Source of the DNA: Trinickia violacea
GTDB lineage: Bacteria > Pseudomonadota > Gammaproteobacteria > Burkholderiales > Burkholderiaceae
Direction: 5' to 3'
Assembly (NCBI RefSeq): GCF_005280735.1
Contig: NZ_CP040078.1
Coordinates: 2,418,001-2,482,000, forward strand
DNA: 64,000 bases
This document shows positions 44,468 to 53,767 of the stretch, piece by piece; position 1 is the stretch's first letter, and the number at the start of each line of letters is the position of its first letter. The notes under the pieces were generated by a model. It was not told the DNA's origin and made no database searches. It saw nothing but the letters and a program-made list of their open reading frames with translations. Both the position numbers and the translations under genes were made by a program.

Positions 44468-45634
44468 TCACGCCGTCAGCTTGCGCATTTCCGCGTAGAG
44501 GTCGGCCTTGCCTTCGAAGCCGATGCCCGGTAAATCCGGCATCGTGATATGGCCGTTGTCGACTTTGACGCCATCGGGGAAACCGCCATACGGCTGGAAC
44601 AGGTCCGGATAGGACTCGTTGCCGCCCAGCCCCAGGCCCGCCGCGATATTCAGCGACATCTGATGGCCGCCGTGCGGAATGCAGCGGCTCGCCGACCAGC
44701 CGTGCTGATGCAGCATCTCGAGCGTGCGCAGATATTCGACGAGGCCATAGCTCAGCGCGCAGTCGAACTGCAGCCAATCGCGGTCCGCGCGCATGCCGCC
44801 GTAGCGGATCAGGTTGCGTGCATCCTGCATCGAGAACAGGTCTTCGCCCGTCGCCATCGGCTTGTCGTAGTAGTTGCGCAAGGTGGCTTGCAGTTCGTAG
44901 TCGAGCGGATCGCCCGGCTCTTCGTACCAGAACAGGTCGTATTGCGAGAGCGCTTTCGCGTAGCGGATCGCGGTATCGAGATCGAAGCGGCCGTTCGCAT
45001 CGACAGCGAGCTTCTGGCCGTCGCCGAGCACGCTCAGGATCGAATCGATGCGGCGCAGGTCTTCGTCGAGCGACGCACCGCCGATTTTCTTCTTCACGAC
45101 CGTATAGCCGCGGTCGAGATAGCTGCGCATTTCATCTTTCAGCTTCCCATGGTCCTGGCCCGGGTAGTAGTAGCCGCCCGCTGCATAGACGAATATCTTG
45201 CGGTTGGGCTGTCCGTTGCCGTAGCGGTCGGCGAGGAGCTGGAACAGCGGCTTGCCTTCGATCTTGGCGACCGCGTCCCACACCGCCATGTCGATCGTGC
45301 CGATCGCGACCGAGCGCTCGCCGTGCCCGCCCGGCTTCTCGTTCTTGAACATCGTCGCCCAGATCTTGTGCGGATCGAGGTTGTCGCCGGCATCGTTCAC
45401 GAGCGAGGCCGGGTCCGCTTCCGTCAAACGCGGGATGAAACGCTCGCGCATCAGCGTGCCCTGCCCGTAGCGGCCGTTCGAGTTGAAGCCGTAGCCGACC
45501 ACCGGCTTGCCGTCGCGAATCACATCGGTGATGACGGCGACGAGGCTCAGCGTCATCTTGCTGAAGTCGATATAGGCATTGCGGATCGGGGAACTGATCG
45601 GGACAGTTTTCTCGCGGATTTCGACGATTTTCAT
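44468..45634 (-). CDS. tarD: Enolase-superfamily D(-)-tartrate dehydratase
   Basis: A 388-residue protein of the mandelate racemase group. The metal ligands D212 (VDANGRF), E238 (YEEPGDP) and E264 (TGEDLF), the base K183 in KKKIGG and the acid H321 in CIPHGGHQ fall one residue before the positions I recall for Bradyrhizobium D-tartrate dehydratase (D213, E239, E265, K184, H322). The reaction would turn D-tartrate into oxaloacetate. Start ATG at 45634, with GGAG 5 nt upstream. It is followed by dctA and faces a divergent LysR gene with a large inverted-repeat operator between them. Confidence 0.85.
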   Translation of the reverse strand: MKIVEIREKTVPISSPIRNAYIDFSKMTLSLVAVITDVIRDGKPVVGYGFNSNGRYGQGTLMRERFIPRLTEADPASLVNDAGDNLDPHKIWATMFKNEKPGGHGERSVAIGTIDMAVWDAVAKIEGKPLFQLLADRYGNGQPNRKIFVYAAGGYYYPGQDHGKLKDEMRSYLDRGYTVVKKKIGGASLDEDLRRIDSILSVLGDGQKLAVDANGRFDLDTAIRYAKALSQYDLFWYEEPGDPLDYELQATLRNYYDKPMATGEDLFSMQDARNLIRYGGMRADRDWLQFDCALSYGLVEYLRTLEMLHQHGWSASRCIPHGGHQMSLNIAAGLGLGGNESYPDLFQPYGGFPDGVKVDNGHITMPDLPGIGFEGKADLYAEMRKLTA

Positions 45635-45719
45635 GAAGTCTCCAGGGACACATCGCACGCGGCCGGTGGCCGCGCGCTTCGAGGAGCCGCTAGGTTAGGC
45701 GCGAAATCGAGCGGTATGA

Positions 45720-45756
45720 TTCACTGAAAGTCACTTCTTTATTAACTTTCGGTGAA
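45720..45756. promoter_or_regulatory. LysR-type inverted-repeat operator between tarD and lysR
   Basis: TTCACTGAAAGT at 45720-45731 and ACTTTCGGTGAA at 45745-45756 form 12-bp arms with one mismatch around a 13-nt AT-rich spacer. The right arm covers the GTG start codon of the LysR gene, so binding should repress its own synthesis while allowing activation of tarD. Confidence 0.7.
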
Positions 45757-46666
45757 AACTGACATCGCTTCTCAACTGCAGTTCTTCGTGCTGCTTGCGC
45801 GGTATGGGAATTTGTCGGCGGCAGCTCGCGAACTCGATCTGACGCCGCCCGCGGCGACCAAGCGGCTGTCGCAAATGGAAACGCGGCTCGGCGTGCGGCT
45901 CGTGAACCGCACCACGCGCAGCATCAGCCTGACCGCCGAAGGCGAGACCTATCTGCATCACGCGACGCGCATCCTCGCCGAAATTCGCGAAATGGAAGAC
46001 GCGGTCGCGTCGAGCCGCTCCGTGCCGCGCGGGCTCTTGCGCGTGAACGCGACGCTCGGGTTCGGACGCACGACGATCGCCCCGTTGGTATCGGAATTCG
46101 CGAAGCGCTATCCGCACGTCGAGGTGCAACTGGACCTGACGGATCGGCCAGTCGATCTCGTCGAGAGCGGCATCGATCTGGCGATCCGCTTCGGCTCATT
46201 GCCCGACAAAAGGCTCAACGCGCGGCGCGTGATGTCGAACCGGCGCTTCCTGTGCGCGTCGCCCGCGTATCTGGCGCGACACGGCACCCCGGAGGCGCTC
46301 GCCGATCTGACCCATCATCACTGCATCGTGCACCGGCAAAACGACGATGCCCACGGCGTATGGCGTTTCGTGCACGGCGATCACGCCGAGGTCGTGAAGG
46401 TGCACGGCATGCTGTCGAGCAACGACGGCGACATCGTGCTCGGCTGGGCGCTCGACGGTCACGGCATTCTCGTGCGCTCGGAATGGGATCTGGCGAAATA
46501 TCTCGAGAGCGGACGGCTGCGTGTCGTGTTGCCCGAATTCGTGCAGCCGTCCGCCGATCTCTTTGTCTACTACCCGAACAAGCGCAATCAGTCTGCCCGC
46601 GCCAGAGCGTTCATCGATTTTCTTGTCGAGCGATTCAAGCATGTGGGGTTCCCCGCGGCGGCCTGA
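45752..46666 (+). CDS. LysR-family regulator, probable controller of tarD-dctA
   Basis: A 304-residue LTTR. The winged helix-turn-helix at residues 10-65 reads YGNLSAAARELDLTPPAATK and RLSQMETRLGVRLVNRTTR; the effector domain follows (LLRVNATLGFGRTTIAP, DLAIRFGSLPD). It starts with GTG. The divergent arrangement and shared operator make the tartrate genes its likely target, with tartrate as a candidate inducer. Confidence 0.88.
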   Translation: MKTDIASQLQFFVLLARYGNLSAAARELDLTPPAATKRLSQMETRLGVRLVNRTTRSISLTAEGETYLHHATRILAEIREMEDAVASSRSVPRGLLRVNATLGFGRTTIAPLVSEFAKRYPHVEVQLDLTDRPVDLVESGIDLAIRFGSLPDKRLNARRVMSNRRFLCASPAYLARHGTPEALADLTHHHCIVHRQNDDAHGVWRFVHGDHAEVVKVHGMLSSNDGDIVLGWALDGHGILVRSEWDLAKYLESGRLRVVLPEFVQPSADLFVYYPNKRNQSARARAFIDFLVERFKHVGFPAAA

Positions 46667-46686
46667 GCCGTCGAACCGGACTGCCG

Positions 46687-47364
46687 TCACCAGACATACG
46701 GCACGAGCCGATACCGCACGCGCGACCGATACGCGGCATACCCCGCGAGCTGTTCGGCAAGCACGCCCTCTTCGCGCACGGCGCGATAGCCGAGCCCCGC
46801 GACGATGAGCGGCACGAACGCGAGCCCCCACCACGACCCGAGCATGAGCGCCATGCCGACGAGATAAAAGATCGCACACGAATACATCGGATGCCGGACG
46901 TAAGCGTAGGGCCCCGTGTCGATCACCTTGTGTCCGCGCTCGCTTTGAATCTTGACGACCGGCGACGCGAAGCTGTTCTCGCGAAACACCATGCAGACGA
47001 AGAAGATGCTCGCGGCCATCAACGCGCCGCCGATGCCTTGCAGCCACGGCGACACCTCCGACCAGCGAAAGCGTCTCGCGTCGATCCCCATCAGCACGAG
47101 CCACGCGATCCACACCACGGCCGCGAGCATCATGAAGATCTGATCCCACCGCTTTTGTCCGCGCTGCAAGAAGATTGTCATCCGCTCGGCGAGCAGCGCC
47201 GGATCGTGCTGAGCGAGCCAGATGCCCGAGGCGAGGCTGAGCAGCGTCATTTCGACGAGAAACGCCCAGCCGGCCGGCCATTGCATGGTGCCGGCCGCGC
47301 CGAACAGCAGCGCCCCCATGATCACCACCCAGCCCAGCGTGTTGACGATGAGACGGGGAATCAT
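46687..47364 (-). CDS. Isoprenylcysteine carboxyl methyltransferase-like membrane protein
   Basis: A 225-residue inner-membrane protein with about five helices. The C-terminal signature ERGHKVIDTGPYAYVRHPMY and EEGVLAEQL...GYAAYRSRVRYRL-like end is typical of the ICMT/PEMT methyltransferase superfamily. Bacterial members have few known substrates. It starts 2 nt after the arylamine N-acetyltransferase stop, with GAGG upstream, so the two are co-transcribed. Confidence 0.82.
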   Translation of the reverse strand: MIPRLIVNTLGWVVIMGALLFGAAGTMQWPAGWAFLVEMTLLSLASGIWLAQHDPALLAERMTIFLQRGQKRWDQIFMMLAAVVWIAWLVLMGIDARRFRWSEVSPWLQGIGGALMAASIFFVCMVFRENSFASPVVKIQSERGHKVIDTGPYAYVRHPMYSCAIFYLVGMALMLGSWWGLAFVPLIVAGLGYRAVREEGVLAEQLAGYAAYRSRVRYRLVPYVW

Positions 47365-47366
47365 GG

Positions 47367-48203
47367 CTAGACCTCCGCGCGCGCGGCGACGCGTTCGAAC
47401 ACACTGGCGACATCGATGCCCGAGAGATCGATATCGAAACGCTCCGTCAGCTCGCGCTCGAGCTCGCGTGCGCTGCGGATCTTGTGCACGGTGCTGCTGC
47501 CGTCTTTGGCGCGCTCGGTCAACGTGTCGTTGAAAAGCGTGACGCGTCCGGGCGGCAGCACGCGGCTCACAACCAGGTTGTTCGTGAATCGCGATTCGGG
47601 GTGCGCCGTCGTGTACCAGTTCGCGACTTCGTAGTCGATCCACTCGGCTTTCTGCGGCAGGAAGCGATACACCTTCGGATAACCGTCCGGCGTCTGCAGT
47701 TCAAGATCGAAAGCGCCCGTGCCGGACCGGCTCAACCGGAACGACTCGAGGCGCGTTTGCTGCACCACGTCCGGCACGAAACGCAGCGGCGACGTCAACG
47801 TGACGCTGCCGAACCCGACGTCAGCGAGCCAGGCTTCTTCATTTAGATCGATGCGCAGCAGCATGTGCGAGAGCGCGCTGATCGCATCCGGCGCTCTGCC
47901 CCAGAGCACGCGCGCGATATGCGGCGTCACGCGGAAACCGAGCTGCATCAGCACGTGCGCGAATAACGTGTTCTGCTCGAAGCAGTACCCGCCGCGACGA
48001 CGCTCGACCAGCTTCGCCACGATCGACGGCAGATCGACGAACACACGGCGTCCGGTCAGCGGATCGAGATTCTCGAATGGGATGCGCTGCGGATGCAGCC
48101 ATTGAAGTTCTTGCAGCACCTCGAGCGTCGGCGTGCGCGGACCGCTGTAGCCGATGCGTTCGAAATAGCGGTCAAGATCGAGCGGTGGATGCGCCTGCGT
48201 CAT
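47367..48203 (-). CDS. nat: Arylamine N-acetyltransferase
   Basis: A 278-residue cytosolic acetyl-CoA-dependent transferase that acetylates aromatic amines and hydrazines. The catalytic triad is visible: C74 in RRGGYCFEQN, H113 in SHMLL and D128 in WLADVGFGS. The family also has PFENLDP near residue 45. The ATG at 48203 is preferred, with GGGGGC upstream (a TTG lies one codon before). It leads a two-gene operon. Confidence 0.94.
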   Translation of the reverse strand: MTQAHPPLDLDRYFERIGYSGPRTPTLEVLQELQWLHPQRIPFENLDPLTGRRVFVDLPSIVAKLVERRRGGYCFEQNTLFAHVLMQLGFRVTPHIARVLWGRAPDAISALSHMLLRIDLNEEAWLADVGFGSVTLTSPLRFVPDVVQQTRLESFRLSRSGTGAFDLELQTPDGYPKVYRFLPQKAEWIDYEVANWYTTAHPESRFTNNLVVSRVLPPGRVTLFNDTLTERAKDGSSTVHKIRSARELERELTERFDIDLSGIDVASVFERVAARAEV

Positions 48204-48417
48204 CAAAAGCCCCCTTATCCATGTAATGCGAACCCTATCGAAGCCGTCTCAGGCTACCTCAGTTCGGATGATTTCGGGCAGCCTGCGAAGGCTGCGACAA
48301 GCGTGATTCGCCGCGCCGATATTTTCATTTTTATTACATTTAAATTTCATTTTTATTGTTATGAACTAGACAATTCGCAGCACTCCGTAAATTCGCACAT
48401 TACACCTCAGTAATATG

Positions 48418-48436
48418 GATGCGAATCATTCGCATT
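48418..48436 (+). promoter_or_regulatory. Fur box of the porin-DyP-Fbp operon
   Basis: GATGCGAATCATTCGCATT: arms ATGCGAAT and ATTCGCAT around a central C. It lies just before a -35 element. The 391-nt gap before the porin gene holds no other clear gene. Confidence 0.75.
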
Positions 48437-48440
48437 TGTA

Positions 48441-48469
48441 TTGACGATGCCATTCAGCGTGAGTACGAT
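48441..48469 (+). promoter_or_regulatory. Sigma-70-type promoter
   Basis: TTGACG, a 17-nt spacer, then TACGAT. It sits 4 nt after the Fur box and about 125 nt before the porin ATG. Confidence 0.6.
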
Positions 48470-48594
48470 CTCGGAATTCGCTGCATTGCTCGGCCGTTCT
48501 GTACGGCGGCATAGGAAGAGCGACTCGCAACAGACCGCCAAGACAAGAAGCGCCGACCTTGGCGACCTGCCAGATCTAACAACAAAGGACTCCG

Positions 48595-50070
48595 ATGAAG
48601 CTTGCTTCGTCCATCGCGCGTGGCGCCAACCAACGGTTACACGGGGATGCGCCGCGTGGGGCGCGTATGCCTTCACTGCGCCGCCTTGCGATTCACACGG
48701 CTTTCGCTTGCGCTTCGATTGCAAGCACCTCCGCGGTTCATGCCCAGAGTTCGGACGCCACGCCTGAAGCGCCCGAAGCCGACCTCAAGATTCAAGCGCA
48801 GCCGACCAATCAATGGACCGGCCTCTGGACCCGCCAGAATCTGCTCGGCGACATCGGCGGGCTGCGTCCATGGCTCAACCGCTACGGCATCAGTTTCGGC
48901 CTGCAGGAAACCAGCGAATACCTGTACAACACGCGCGGCGGCCTCGGCACCGGCGGCGCGTATGACGGCCTCACGACGATGTCGCTGCAAGTCGATACGC
49001 AAAAGGCGATCGGCCTGCCGGGCGGCACGTTCAATGTCAGCGCGCTGCAGATTCACGGCACCAATCTCTCCACGCGCTATCTCGGCACGCTGAACACGGC
49101 GAGCGGCATCGAAGCCGACGACACCACGCGTCTGTGGGAGCTGTGGTACCAGCAGGCGTTCCTCGACAACAAAGTCGACGTCAAGGTCGGTCAGCAAAGT
49201 CTCGACCAGGAGTTCATGGTCAGCTCGTACGCCGGCACGTTCGTCAACACGATGTTCGGCTGGGCGGGCCTGCCCTCTTTCGACATGCCGTCCGGCGGCC
49301 CCGCCTATCCGCTCTCCTCGCTCGGCGTGCGCGTGCGCGCGCAAATCACGCCGTCGGTCACGACGCTCTTCGGCGTATTCGACGGCAACCCGGCGCCCGG
49401 CGACAACCCCGACCCGCAGAAGAACAATGCGAGCGGCACGAACTTCAACCTGCACAACGGTGCGCTCTACATCGGCGAAGTGCAGTACGCGATCAATCAG
49501 CCCGGCCAAGGCGCCATGGAAATGCCGGGCGACAGCAAGAGCTCGAGCGGCGGCCTGCCCGGCACCTACCGGCTCGGCGTCTGGTACAACAACCAGACCT
49601 TCGCCGATCAGTTGCAAGACGGCTCGACGCACCGTGGCGACTACAGCTTCTACGCCGTCGCCGACCAGATGGTGTGGCGCCCCGATCCGGACGAGCCGCG
49701 CAGCATCGGCGTATTCGCGCGCGTCATGGGCGCGCCGGGCGACCGCAACGAAGTGAGCGTCAGCGCGAACGCAGGCGTCGTGATGAAGGCGCCGTTCAAG
49801 GGGCGCGACAACGACACCGTCGGCATCGGTCTCGCCTACATCAAGGTCGGCAACCACGCCACCGCGTTCGATGTGAACAACGGCTTCGTGCCGCGCAGCA
49901 GCGAAACGGCGGTGGAAGCGACCTATCAGTATCAGGTCACGCCGTGGTGGCAGTTGCAGGCCGACGCGCAATACACCTTCAACGCGGGCGCCGGCCAAAA
50001 CCCGAACAACCAAACGCAAGCCTTGCGCAACACGTTCGTGATCGGCATGCGCACCAACATCACGTTCTGA
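48595..50070 (+). CDS. OprB-family outer-membrane porin
   Basis: A 491-residue exported porin. The signal region ends near VHAQ (residue 51; an internal ATG at 48667 would give a normal-length signal peptide). The mature protein has the OprB start (WTRQNLLGDIGGLRPWLNRYGISFGL) in pieces, repeated amphipathic strands such as YRLGVWYNNQTF, and the C-terminal GMRTNITF ending in Phe. OprB porins admit sugars, yet this gene lies behind a Fur box and before iron-transport genes, which suggests a role in passage of an iron-bearing solute. Confidence 0.88.
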   Translation: MKLASSIARGANQRLHGDAPRGARMPSLRRLAIHTAFACASIASTSAVHAQSSDATPEAPEADLKIQAQPTNQWTGLWTRQNLLGDIGGLRPWLNRYGISFGLQETSEYLYNTRGGLGTGGAYDGLTTMSLQVDTQKAIGLPGGTFNVSALQIHGTNLSTRYLGTLNTASGIEADDTTRLWELWYQQAFLDNKVDVKVGQQSLDQEFMVSSYAGTFVNTMFGWAGLPSFDMPSGGPAYPLSSLGVRVRAQITPSVTTLFGVFDGNPAPGDNPDPQKNNASGTNFNLHNGALYIGEVQYAINQPGQGAMEMPGDSKSSSGGLPGTYRLGVWYNNQTFADQLQDGSTHRGDYSFYAVADQMVWRPDPDEPRSIGVFARVMGAPGDRNEVSVSANAGVVMKAPFKGRDNDTVGIGLAYIKVGNHATAFDVNNGFVPRSSETAVEATYQYQVTPWWQLQADAQYTFNAGAGQNPNNQTQALRNTFVIGMRTNITF

Positions 50071-50122
50071 GCTTTTGGGCCCGAGCATTTATTCGCAATC
50101 GACGACTGACGGCGGTACTCAC

Positions 50123-51283
50123 ATGAAACCACTCTCGCTTACGACATCCGGCGCACGCGTCGCGCTCGCGGCAGCTGCCGCGGCGGCCGCGCTCGCCGGC
50201 ACGCAGGCGGCCTACGCGGAGCCGCAAGGCTTCCTCGAAACTGTCCACAAGCACACGACGCTCATCAACACGGTGCCCGACAACGGCGACCAGAACCCGT
50301 ACGCGATCGCGGTCGCGCCGGTGAGCTCGGGCGCGTTCAAGAAGGGCGACGTGCTCGTCGACAACTTCAACAACGCGGCGAACCTGCAAGGCACGGGCAG
50401 CACGATCGTCGACTATCACCCCGACACGAAGCAGATGACCACGTTCGCGACGCTTCCGCGCGACCTGAAGGCGTGCCCGGGCGGGATCGGCTTGTCGACG
50501 GCGATGACGGTGCTCAAGTCGGGCTGGGTGATCGTCGGCAGCACGCCGAGCAACGACGGCACCACGACGACCAAAGGCGCCGGCTGCCTGATCGTGCTCG
50601 ACAACCAGGGCAAGGTCGTCTCGACGATCACCGGCGAGAACATCAACGACCCGTGGGGCAACATGGCCGTCGTCGACAACGGCGACACGGCGACGCTGTT
50701 CGTCTCGATGGCGGGCTTCGGCGTCGGCAGCCCGAATGCGGTCGGCCCCGACGGCGATCCGCCCGTGTTCAAGCAATCCACGGTGCTGCGTCTCGACCTC
50801 GACGTTCCCGCCGGCAAGCCGCCGGTCGTCAAGCAGCAGACGGTGGTCGCGAGCGGCTTCGGCGCGCAGGCCGACAAGGGCGTGTTCCTGATCGGACCGA
50901 CCGGCCTCGCCTTGTCGGCCGACCGCAAGCTGCTCTACGTGTCGGATGCGATCGGCAACCGCGTCAACGAAATCGAAGATCCGCTCACGCGCGATTTCAG
51001 CGCGGGCGTCGGCCGCCAGCTCACCGCCGACGGCCTCCTGCACCGCCCGCTCGCGATGGATACGGCGCCCAACGGCCACCTGCTCGTCACGAACGCGCTG
51101 AACGGCCAGGTCGTCGAGATCGACCCGGCTTCCGGCAAGCAGATCTACGCGCGCTGGATCGATACCGACAAGGCGCAATCGCCCCCGGGCAACGGCGACT
51201 TGTTCGGCCTCGTCATGACACCCGAAGGCGACGGTTTCTACTACGTCCAAGACGACGTGAACACTCTGGTACTGGCGAAATAA
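50123..51283 (+). CDS. Exported beta-propeller (NHL/SMP-30-like) protein in iron operon
   Basis: A 386-residue protein with a signal peptide (ALAAAAAAAALAGTQAAYA). The mature part shows repeated blade-like strands: GDVLVDNFNNAANL, GSTIVDYHPDTKQM, GLALSADRKLLYVSDAIGNR and GHLLVTNALNGQVVEIDP. The repeats resemble NHL or SMP-30 propellers. The function is unknown. Its stop is 1 nt before the DyP peroxidase ATG, so the two are translationally linked and probably act together in the periplasm. Confidence 0.75.
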   Translation: MKPLSLTTSGARVALAAAAAAAALAGTQAAYAEPQGFLETVHKHTTLINTVPDNGDQNPYAIAVAPVSSGAFKKGDVLVDNFNNAANLQGTGSTIVDYHPDTKQMTTFATLPRDLKACPGGIGLSTAMTVLKSGWVIVGSTPSNDGTTTTKGAGCLIVLDNQGKVVSTITGENINDPWGNMAVVDNGDTATLFVSMAGFGVGSPNAVGPDGDPPVFKQSTVLRLDLDVPAGKPPVVKQQTVVASGFGAQADKGVFLIGPTGLALSADRKLLYVSDAIGNRVNEIEDPLTRDFSAGVGRQLTADGLLHRPLAMDTAPNGHLLVTNALNGQVVEIDPASGKQIYARWIDTDKAQSPPGNGDLFGLVMTPEGDGFYYVQDDVNTLVLAK

Positions 51284-51284
51284 C

Positions 51285-52616
51285 ATGACCGACGATACCA
51301 AGCCGCTGAAGCGCCCGGCGCGGCGCGGCTTCCTCAAAGCGAGCGGCGCCGCGGTAGCGGCCGGCGCGACGCTGGGAGCCGCGCTCGGCACGAGCGCCGC
51401 AAACGCGGCACAGACCTCATCCGGGTCCGGGCACAAGCCCGCGCACGACGGAACGCACGCGGACGATCCGCAATTCGCAGTGGAGCCGTTCTACGGCGTC
51501 CACCAAGGCGGCGTCGTCACGCCGCAGCAAGCGCATACGTATGTGGCGGCGTTCGATCTGACTACAACCAAACGCGACGACGTGATCGCGCTGTTGCGCG
51601 CATGGACCGATGCCGCCGCGCGCCTCACGCGCGGGCAGACGGCCCAGCCGTTGCCCACGTCCGACGACAAGCCCGCGCCCGATTCGGGCGACGTGCTCGG
51701 TCTCGGCGCGGCCGGCCTCACGATCACGTTCGGCTTCGGCCCGGGGCTCTTCACGAAAGACGGCAAGGACCGCTACGGTCTCGCCGGCAAGCGCCCCGCC
51801 GCGCTCGTCGATTTGCCGCGCTTCAACGGCGACCAGTTGATCCCGGAGAAGTCGAGCGGCGACCTCTTCATCCAAGCCTGCGCGAACGACCAGCAAGTCG
51901 CCTTCCACGCGGTGCGCCAGCTCGCGCGCATGGGCTACGGCAACCTGCAGATGCGCTGGGGCCAGGCCGGCTTCCTGTCGGGCCCGAAGGGGCAGACCGC
52001 GCGCAATCTGATGGGCTTCAAGGACGGCACGAACAATCCGCCCACCAAGGACCCTGCGCTGATGAATCAGTTCATCTGGGCCGGCGACGAAGGCCCGGCG
52101 TGGATGAAGGACGGCACCTACGCCGTGTTCCGCCGCATCCGCATCACGATCGAGCACTGGGACCAGATGGAAATCGGCTTCCAGGAATCGGTCTTCGGGC
52201 GCCACAAGTACAGCGGCGCGCCGATCGGCAAGAAGAACGAGTTCGACGAGCTCGATCTCGACGCCCAGGACAAGGATGGCAATTCGCTGATTCCCGACAA
52301 TTCGCACGTGCGCCTGTCGACGGCCGCGACGAACAACGGCCAGCGCATTCTGCGCCGCTCGTATTCGTACAACGACAGCACGAATTTCTATATCGAACGC
52401 TGGCCGCCATGGCGTCAGGAAACGGAGTACGATGCCGGGCTGATTTTCATCGCGCACCAGCGCGACCCGCGCACCGGCTTTATTCCGATCAACGAGAAGC
52501 TCGCGAAGCTCGACATGATGAACCAGTTCACGACGCACGTCGGCAGCGCGATCTTCGCGATCCCGCCGGGCGCGAAGGAAGGCTCGTTTATCGGCGCGGA
52601 GCTGTTCGAGGCGTAA
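51285..52616 (+). CDS. Tat-exported DyP-type peroxidase (EfeB-like)
   Basis: A 443-residue heme peroxidase. A twin-arginine signal (ARRGFLKASGAAVAAG) targets it to the periplasm. The DyP motif GFKDG (244-248, distal Asp 247) and the proximal His 341 in PDNSHVRLS are present. Relatives in EfeUOB oxidise ferrous iron or have been proposed to release iron from heme. Here it is coupled to a propeller protein and followed by a ferric transporter, with no EfeU or EfeO. Confidence 0.92.
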   Translation: MTDDTKPLKRPARRGFLKASGAAVAAGATLGAALGTSAANAAQTSSGSGHKPAHDGTHADDPQFAVEPFYGVHQGGVVTPQQAHTYVAAFDLTTTKRDDVIALLRAWTDAAARLTRGQTAQPLPTSDDKPAPDSGDVLGLGAAGLTITFGFGPGLFTKDGKDRYGLAGKRPAALVDLPRFNGDQLIPEKSSGDLFIQACANDQQVAFHAVRQLARMGYGNLQMRWGQAGFLSGPKGQTARNLMGFKDGTNNPPTKDPALMNQFIWAGDEGPAWMKDGTYAVFRRIRITIEHWDQMEIGFQESVFGRHKYSGAPIGKKNEFDELDLDAQDKDGNSLIPDNSHVRLSTAATNNGQRILRRSYSYNDSTNFYIERWPPWRQETEYDAGLIFIAHQRDPRTGFIPINEKLAKLDMMNQFTTHVGSAIFAIPPGAKEGSFIGAELFEA

Positions 52617-52618
52617 CA

Positions 52619-52651
52619 GACGTCAACCCGACGTCAACCCGACGTCAACGC
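52619..52651 (+). repeat. Three tandem 11-bp repeats after the DyP gene
   Basis: GACGTCAACCC twice, then GACGTCAACGC, followed by a partial fourth copy (GACGCAAAC). It occupies the 75-nt gap before the ferric-binding protein gene. A slipped-strand product or protein-binding array; no function known. Confidence 0.75.
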
Positions 52652-52691
52652 GACGCAAACAAACACACGTATTCGAAGAGGATTTTGGATC

Positions 52692-53723
52692 ATGGCAGGT
52701 TTGAAGTTCGGTACCCGGTTCGCCGCGATCGGCGGCGCAGCGGCACTCGCATTGGCAACACTCGGCGCGCTGCCGACGGCGGCGCACGCCGCCTCGCTCA
52801 CGCTCTACAGCGCGCAGCACGAGCAAGTCGTCGACATGCTCACGAAGGATTTTGAAAAGCAGACCGGCATCTCGGTGAAGGTGCGCAACGGCGAAGGCCC
52901 GGCGCTCGCCGCCCAGCTCGTGGCCGAAGGCAGCGCCACGCCCGCCGACGTCTACTTCACCGAAAACTCGCCCGAGCTCGTGCTGCTCGGCGAGAAGGGC
53001 CTGCTCGGCAAGGTCGACGCCGCGACGCTCGCGACCACGCCCGCGCGCTACAACGCGCCGCAAGGCGACTGGGTCGGCGTGCTCGCGCGCGAGAACGTGC
53101 TCGCGTACAACACGACGAAGATCCAGCCGTCGCAACTGCCCGCTTCGCTGATGGATCTCGCGAAGCCCGAGTGGAAGGGCAAGGTCGGCATCGCGCCGTC
53201 CGACGCAGACTTCCTGCCGATCGTCTCCGCCGTGCTCGCCGAAAAAGGCGAAGCCGCGACGCTCGCGTGGCTGAAGGGCCTGAAGGCGAACTCGCAGATC
53301 TTCGACGACGACGAAGGCTTGGTCGCCGCCGTCAATCGCGGCGCGGTCGCGACGGGCGTGATCAACAGCTACTACTGGGCGCGCTTGCACGCCGAACTCG
53401 GCGACAAGGGCACCAAGAGCGCGGTCTATCACTTCGGCAACGGCGACGTCGGCGCGCTGATCAACGTGTCGGGCGCGGCGGTGCTCAAGGCGTCGCGCAA
53501 CACCGACGCCGCGCAGAAGTTCCTCGCCTATCTCGTGAGCGAGCGTGCGCAGAAGCTGATCGCCGGCAGCCACATCAGCTTCGAATATCCGCTGCGCGCA
53601 GGCGTGGCGCCCGATCCGATCCTGAAGCCGTTCAACGAACTGGCGCCGCCGGCGCTCACGCTCCAACAGCTCGGCGACGACAGCCAGGCCGGCAAACTGC
53701 TTCGCCAAGCCGGATTGTTGTAA
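52692..53723 (+). CDS. fbpA: Ferric-iron periplasmic binding protein (FbpA)
   Basis: A 343-residue binding protein with a signal peptide ending at AAHAA. Strand LTLYSAQHEQVVDML opens the mature protein; the iron-binding Tyr pair is Y227-Y228 in VINSYYWAR. It captures free Fe3+ in the periplasm for the FbpBC importer. It follows the DyP peroxidase by 75 nt of repeat-containing DNA. Confidence 0.93.
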   Translation: MAGLKFGTRFAAIGGAAALALATLGALPTAAHAASLTLYSAQHEQVVDMLTKDFEKQTGISVKVRNGEGPALAAQLVAEGSATPADVYFTENSPELVLLGEKGLLGKVDAATLATTPARYNAPQGDWVGVLARENVLAYNTTKIQPSQLPASLMDLAKPEWKGKVGIAPSDADFLPIVSAVLAEKGEAATLAWLKGLKANSQIFDDDEGLVAAVNRGAVATGVINSYYWARLHAELGDKGTKSAVYHFGNGDVGALINVSGAAVLKASRNTDAAQKFLAYLVSERAQKLIAGSHISFEYPLRAGVAPDPILKPFNELAPPALTLQQLGDDSQAGKLLRQAGLL

Positions 53724-53767
53724 TGAACGCTCGCTGGCTTTGCATGAAACCGGATGGGACCAGAGTA

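Noticed and set aside
52619..52660. Tandem repeats considered as a CRISPR remnant
   Set aside because: Repeats are only 11 bp, directly adjacent and without spacers.
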